Below, one piece after another: positions 27,884 through 31,815 of a DNA stretch of 31,815 nt; the stretch's first letter is position 1; every line of letters begins with the position of its first letter. The notes under the pieces were generated by a model. That model made no database searches and was not told where the DNA came from. It was given only the letters and a program-made list of their open reading frames with translations. The stretch is from Sphaeroforma sirkka (Eukaryota; Opisthokonta; Ichthyosporea; Ichthyophonida), in assembly GCA_001586965.3 (NCBI GenBank), contig LUCW03001460.1, forward strand, positions 35,001 through 66,815, given 5' to 3'. The translations under genes and the position numbers were made by a program.

Positions 27884-28056
27884 ATATCCTCAACGTCGTC
27901 TAGTGCGGTACGCAAGAGTTTCTTAAGTTCTCTATGACGTGTCTCATTTGCACCCTGCGTTTGAGGTTTGTAAGGAACACCACGCCTATGGGTCATGCCT
28001 GATACGAGTATAAGTGCCTCCATTACGTCGGTACAAAACTCACTACCGTTATCAGA
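27586..28056 (-). pseudogene. pol: pol: integrase core, second half (D,D35E)
   Basis: The frame is entered at about 28056 with CSDNGSEF, ten codons before the first ATG at 28023, and carries GVPYKPQTQGANE. The spacing from the Asp of DNGSEF to the Glu of GANE is 35 residues, the classic D35E of retroviral-type integrases. The preceding half is in another frame. One missing C in the CCCC run near 28065 would reconcile them. The frame is lost again near 27840, after QTQMNN. Confidence 0.8.
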
Positions 28057-28265
28057 ACATAGTACTCGGGGAAACCGAAGTCATTGAAGACGTGATAGCA
28101 TAATTCTGCCACTGTTTGTGGACGTTTGTTCGGTATTGCATAAAGCAAGTTATAGCCCGAAGCCACACATAAGAAATGACAGATGTATACATCGCCAGTA
28201 TGCTTGGATCGCGGGAGTTTAACCAAATCGACTATGACTCGGCGCATCGGTTGGTCTTCTGTCAC
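28023..28265 (-). pseudogene. pol: pol: integrase core, first half
   Basis: 80-codon frame with RRVIVDLVKLP supplying the first catalytic Asp, then HTGDVYICHFLCVASGY. It is reached from the zinc-finger frame by a one-base shift at an A6 run (about 28270) and left by another at about 28065. It overlaps the neighbouring frames at both ends. Confidence 0.78.
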
Positions 28266-28995
28266 ACTTTTTTAGGGGTGCCCAACCGTATCGCTTGATC
28301 TGGTTCTTTTCACAATCAGTACAGCGTCGGTATACTTCACGTATGGTTTCTTTCAGCGCCGGGTGATCAAGCCCTGCACGAATAGCCATTTTATAAGTAT
28401 GCTCATATGCTCGATGCGTTAAATTATGTATAATTTTAACTCTACTTTCGAGCTCCTCTAAGTCAGTCAGATTCTGCGTAACGCTGGCTGGATGAACCAT
28501 AGTCCTGTTGGAAAGGGCAACCTCAGTATCAGGAGGGGTAGACTCCTGAGATACATAATTGACAACATTGGATTGTTGAAGTATCTTCTTCAGTTGTTTC
28601 GCAACTCCTGGCTGTTCTTTAAGCAGCGCTTTAAGTAGTTGAGTGCGAGCTTCAGGTTCTCTTAGAGTTTTGAGTCTTTGATCCATGGCCTTAGCTAGTT
28701 CCATGTTTTTACGATCTAATGCCGTTTCAATCGGCATTACCTCGACTACGATCTTGTTGGGTGCATGTGTTGTACGAGTCTTGAGCTTTTGTTCAAACTC
28801 TTTAGACTCCTCTAGTTTAGCTAAGAATTCGGTTGAGGGTTTCCACTTAGTGGTACCTGCAGGACCGATGCGACAAACAATGGTGTGTTTCCAAAGCGTC
28901 TTCGTAATAGAATAGGATCCCTGATACAAGAACGTGTCGGTTTCACGGTCGACATAAATAGGTTCGTCTTGAATCATATTAATTAAATCACGTAT
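28219..28995 (-). pseudogene. pol: pol: linker and integrase HHCC zinc-binding domain
   Basis: This continues in the same frame as RNase H after a TGA at 28996-28998. About 180 charged, helix-prone residues (for example KNMELAKAMDQRL) come before H184-x3-H188 and C219-x2-C222, the HHCC motif that precedes the integrase core. The frame is lost at the A6 run near 28270. The linker is long for the family. Confidence 0.78.
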
Positions 28996-29763
28996 TCATG
29001 GGTCGGAGTTGCGTAAGGGACAACGCAGCGTAATGGTAGATTTAGTAATATTAACATAATTTAACAACTGTGCGATAAGTTGACAAGGTGGGTTAGCCCA
29101 CGCATTATGCTTTGATAAGTCAAGCTGAAATGCATCACCTTTAGGATGAGTCAACGACCTATATTCAGAAACCTGTTTGTTATGTTCTGCGGCGAACATA
29201 TCAACAGTAAATGGACCCCATCGTGATTGAGCGAGGTTAAACCATTTCTTATTTAGCATCCAATCGGTTGCTAATAACTCCTTGACTGTTTTCTGGTAGT
29301 CGGGCACAAGTCGAGAGAGCATGTCAGGAAGATGGTTATGTATTCCTGGAATGTGTGTTATGTTAAAAGCGAACTTGGCAATAATGTCATGCCAGCGGCT
29401 CACCAACTGTGAATCAGGGTTCATATCTTTTAAGTATGTTAAAGACTTTTGATCACAGGCGACAGTAAAGTAACTTCCATAAAGGTAGTCTTTAAACTGT
29501 CTTAGCGCAGTAACTATAGCAAGGAGCTCTTGTTTAACGGTAGGGTAATTCCGTTGACTCTTATTATAACTCTTGCTAAAGAATTGTATGTAGCGCGGTT
29601 TACCATTTATCGTTTGGTAAAGCACTCCACCTACCGCTCGATCTGAAGCGTCGGTTGCTACTTGGAATGGGACACCATCCACAGGGTACTGCATGATGGG
29701 TGCGTCCATTACTTTACTTTTGACTAGTTTAAATGCATCATCACATTCTTTAGTCCAAAGCTT
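28996..29763 (-). pseudogene. pol: pol: RNase H and Dam-like methyltransferase domain
   Basis: Numbering from the ATG at 29709. RNase H residues D20 (VATDAS), E61 (KQELLAI), D86 (ACDQKSL) and D129 (LPDMLSRL) are all present. Further on, 155-232 reads KWFNLAQSRWGPFTVDMFAA with HNAWANPPCQLI, resembling the Dam-like domain known from DIRS-type elements, where [DN]PP[WY] is the catalytic box (NPPC here). RNase H removes the RNA strand during reverse transcription; the Dam-like part has no settled role. The frame extends upstream to about 29763, joining the RT frame by a one-base shift near 29775, and ends at TGA 28996. Confidence 0.8.
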
Positions 29764-31087
29764 TTCCCAAAGGTCCTTTGTGCAGCCGTAGGTGACTGAA
29801 AGGCTTTAAGTAATGAGAAAGATGCGGTACCGAATCCGAGAAGAAGTTAACAAACCCACACACAGAGTTCACATCTCTTCCAGTAATTGGTGTTGATAAA
29901 TCCAACAGAAACTGTTTCTTGCCAGGATCAATTTCTACCCCTGCTGCAGATACTTTGTAGCCAAGTAAGTGTATAGTATCTTTAGCAAAAGAACACTTGT
30001 CTTCGTTAATCTTAAATTTAGCATGATTAAGTCGCTTTAAGACTTCTTTAACGAGTTTAGCATGTTCATGTGCTGTCTTTGTAAAGATAACTATATCATC
30101 TAAATAGACTGATACGTTATACGACAGGTCCGCAAATAGTTCCATCATAACTTGTTGGAAGAAAGAAGGTAACATGTGTAAGCCTTCAGGTGCACCTTTA
30201 AACTGGTACTTCTTACCTTGCCAAGTAAAGGAAAAGTATTTCCTATGAGGCTGATATATTTGTAGTTGATGGAATGCAGCTTTTAAGTCTATCTTGGAAA
30301 AGATAGTCGCACCCTCCATTTTGCGTAGTATCTCGCTTATCTTAGGTAAGGGAAAACTATGTTGCGGAATTAGTTTGTTGATTGGCGACAGGTCTAGTAC
30401 TACTCTTGTTTTACTAAATGTTCCATCAGATTTATATTGATCGACCGCTAAAAGAGCTAAGTTAACTGGGGTTGCATCATAATTGATTTCAATTAGACCC
30501 TGTTTTAACCAATCTTCGATTTGAGTTTTGACAACGTCTTTGTGTCTCCACCTCACGTAGTTATGTGAAGGACACTTTAACTTAGAGAAGTCGACGTTTG
30601 TTAAGTCAAGTCTAACGTACCCATTAGAGAACTTAAACATACACCAGTCAGTTATTGCAATCTTCCTGTTTTGTATAATTAAGTCCATAATTATATCGGT
30701 GAAGTGCGGAATCATATCCTTTGCTTCACCTTCCGGAGGTTTAGGTATCTTTAACATATTATCATGTGACTGATCTTTATTCGGGTCTAGCCTATTAGGC
30801 AGACCAGTGAGTGTTATACCTAAACTGAGAAGATCAGTCATACCTATAATTAAATCGTATTTCTGAGACATGTCAGTAACGATTAGGTGAGTCTTCACTT
30901 CTCTTCTATCTGACAGCATTATGTGTGCATAGTCAATGGCTTGTTCGCAAGTAGTAACTTTGCCATTTCCCAAGATTAAATCAGTTGTTTCGTTATGGAC
31001 AGCCATATCTGTAGCGTAGGCTACTCGGCATGAGATAGCAGAGACTTCAGCCCCTGGATCAAATAGTGCCATAACTTTTTTCTCCAT
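29750..31087 (-). pseudogene. pol: pol: protease and reverse transcriptase
   Basis: 445-codon frame. Protease: ALFDPGAEVSAIS (D10 catalytic) and YDLIIGMTDLL. The active-site triad reads D-P-G instead of D-[ST]-G. RT: FSKIDLKAAFHQL (D267), KGAPEGLHMLPSFFQQ, and YLDD at 328-331 in place of the usual YVDD, then the gypsy-type LLGYKVSAAGVEIDP. This enzyme copies element RNA into DNA. The first protease strand (QTVFVNGE) is encoded just upstream in the gag-side frame, separated by one extra A in an A6 run at 31076-31081. The C-terminal end shifts frame near 29775, leaving a short non-homologous tail. Confidence 0.9.
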
Positions 31088-31619
31088 TTACGAAAACTGT
31101 TTGAAAGATACGTTCATCTCCTTTGGTATGGATTTTATTGAACATTTTCTCATAATCTTGCTCTAGTGCGCACATATGGTACTGTCAGTGCTTAACTTGG
31201 ACGTCCGGTAAGTCCTTGCAATCCTCTTTGTGCCAACCGTTAGTACCCTTGCAAGTAGCACACTCTTTCATATAGTGTCCAAAATCTGGCTTGCCTGGTG
31301 CACACTTAACAGGGTCGTGTCTACCATTCCACTTGCCATTACGTTTTGTGAGGTTGTAACCACACTTCTTGCAAGGCGCTCTCACCTTCTTATCACCTTT
31401 CGGTTCGGTAGAAGTAGAGCCAGTACCCCCCTCAGTAGTAGTGCGAGGTTTCTTAGTACTACGCGCAGTATTAGTCTCTACTGCGTTTCGCTTAGTGGGC
31501 TGGGTGTAGCTCGTGGTACTAAGTACTCTAGTAGAGGAATTGGTATGCTTGTGTACTATCTTCTCAAAAGACAGACCAAGGCATAGATCGCAAATCACCA
31601 TAGGCGATGATGTCATCAT
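31088..31619 (-). pseudogene. gag: gag C-terminal zinc-finger part, TGA, and start of protease
   Basis: Frame from about 31575 through a Thr/Lys/Arg-rich linker to Cys clusters: CKKC (first), a KC about 20 residues on, CATC with a nearby GWHKEDC. These are zinc-knuckle-like but not the standard CCHC spacing, and probably package element RNA. TGA at 31185-31187 ends the frame after QVKH. The same frame then runs on as CALEQDYEKMF into the first strand of protease. The stop may be a gag/pol boundary needing readthrough, or a CGA-to-TGA mutation. Confidence 0.7.
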
Positions 31620-31815
31620 TGACTTTCTTAAAGAGGTTAGCTCCCAGAGTCTCCATCATCTGACAAATTAATAAATATTCGCCAGTATAGGTACGACCAC
31701 CCATCCGAGTATTCATATGTGTCATATGAGCTAGAGCACCTCGAATAGTGGTATAGGTCGCAAAGAACTTGTGAGACTCTAAAAGTTCACGGTCACGTGC
31801 ATCTTCAAAAGGTGT
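31564..31815 (-). pseudogene. gag: gag, capsid-like N-terminal part (truncated by window)
   Basis: Open from the window edge for 83 codons, entering as TPFEDARDRELLESHKFF and passing GALAHMTHMNTRMGGRTYTG to DLRSMPWSV, then TGA at 31564-31566. It is helix-rich and typical of gypsy Gag capsid. The T4 run beside the stop (one T too many) shifts it into the zinc-finger frame. Confidence 0.75.

Larger units (their letters stand above)
26239..31815 (-). mobile_element. Ty3/gypsy LTR retrotransposon with Dam-like domain and chromodomain (5' end outside window)
   Basis: Reading leftward on the minus strand: gag, zinc-finger segment, protease, reverse transcriptase, RNase H, Dam-like domain, integrase (HHCC, then D,D35E), GPF module, chromodomain-like domain, polypurine tract and 3' LTR. 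The order (integrase after RNase H) defines Ty3/gypsy. The chromodomain-like tail points to the chromovirus branch. The frame is interrupted by about six single-base shifts and two in-frame TGA codons, yet the catalytic motifs that can be read are kept. Either the copy is recently dead or the consensus has homopolymer errors. The 5' LTR and primer-binding site are beyond 31815. Confidence 0.93.

Noticed and set aside
31060..31095. Programmed -1 frameshift at A AAA AAG before protease
   Set aside because: Careful indexing shows six A then GTT, read GAA AAA AGT in the gag-side frame. The needed shift is +1, and the site is inside the protease domain, so an indel in the A run is simpler.

Overview
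This is nuclear DNA from an intron-rich eukaryote. There are no bacterial-style operons. Coding sequence sits in short exons with GT-AG borders, and long introns are filled with (AT)n and minisatellites. A gene with the full layout of syntenin (two adjacent PDZ domains) points to a holozoan. An ichthyosporean-like unicellular holozoan would fit the AT-repeat-rich, long-intron style, but the species is an inference. Exon models were built by hand from reading frame, splice signals and phase agreement.

Layout. 1-1014: minisatellite and T-rich repeats. 1015-4583 (+): 3' part of an unrecognised gene whose first visible exon encodes 11-residue amphipathic-type repeats. 4600-7890: mostly repeats, with weak plus-strand exon candidates at 6068-6626 and 7490-7621. 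12349-7892 (-): six exons giving a phase-perfect 275-residue syntenin-like tandem PDZ protein. 12362-14990: no confident gene; repeats and duplications. 23512-15015 (-): ten exons giving about 471 residues, an unnamed protein with a C4 zinc ribbon, a possible HIT/GalT-like region and a C-terminal RDEL. 23543-24866: no gene, with one LTR-like TATA/AATAAA pair. 24867-25461: an isolated LTR. 25462-26238: a decayed ORF. 26239 to the window end (-): a Ty3/gypsy element, 3' LTR first, running through chromodomain, integrase, Dam-like domain, RNase H, RT, protease and gag. Its 5' LTR lies outside the window.

Two patterns stand out. First, exon-intron junctions are repeatedly copied in tandem into the adjoining intron (at least seven cases in three genes). 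In two cases the copied junction has become the unit, or the starting edge, of an intronic minisatellite. This suggests splice-site-seeded duplication as a route of intron growth, with many decoy splice sites. Second, the retroelement reading frame is broken by about six one-base shifts, nearly all explained by homopolymer length, and the host zinc-ribbon gene has the same kind of shift (a G4 run). Assembly homopolymer error is therefore a serious alternative to decay.
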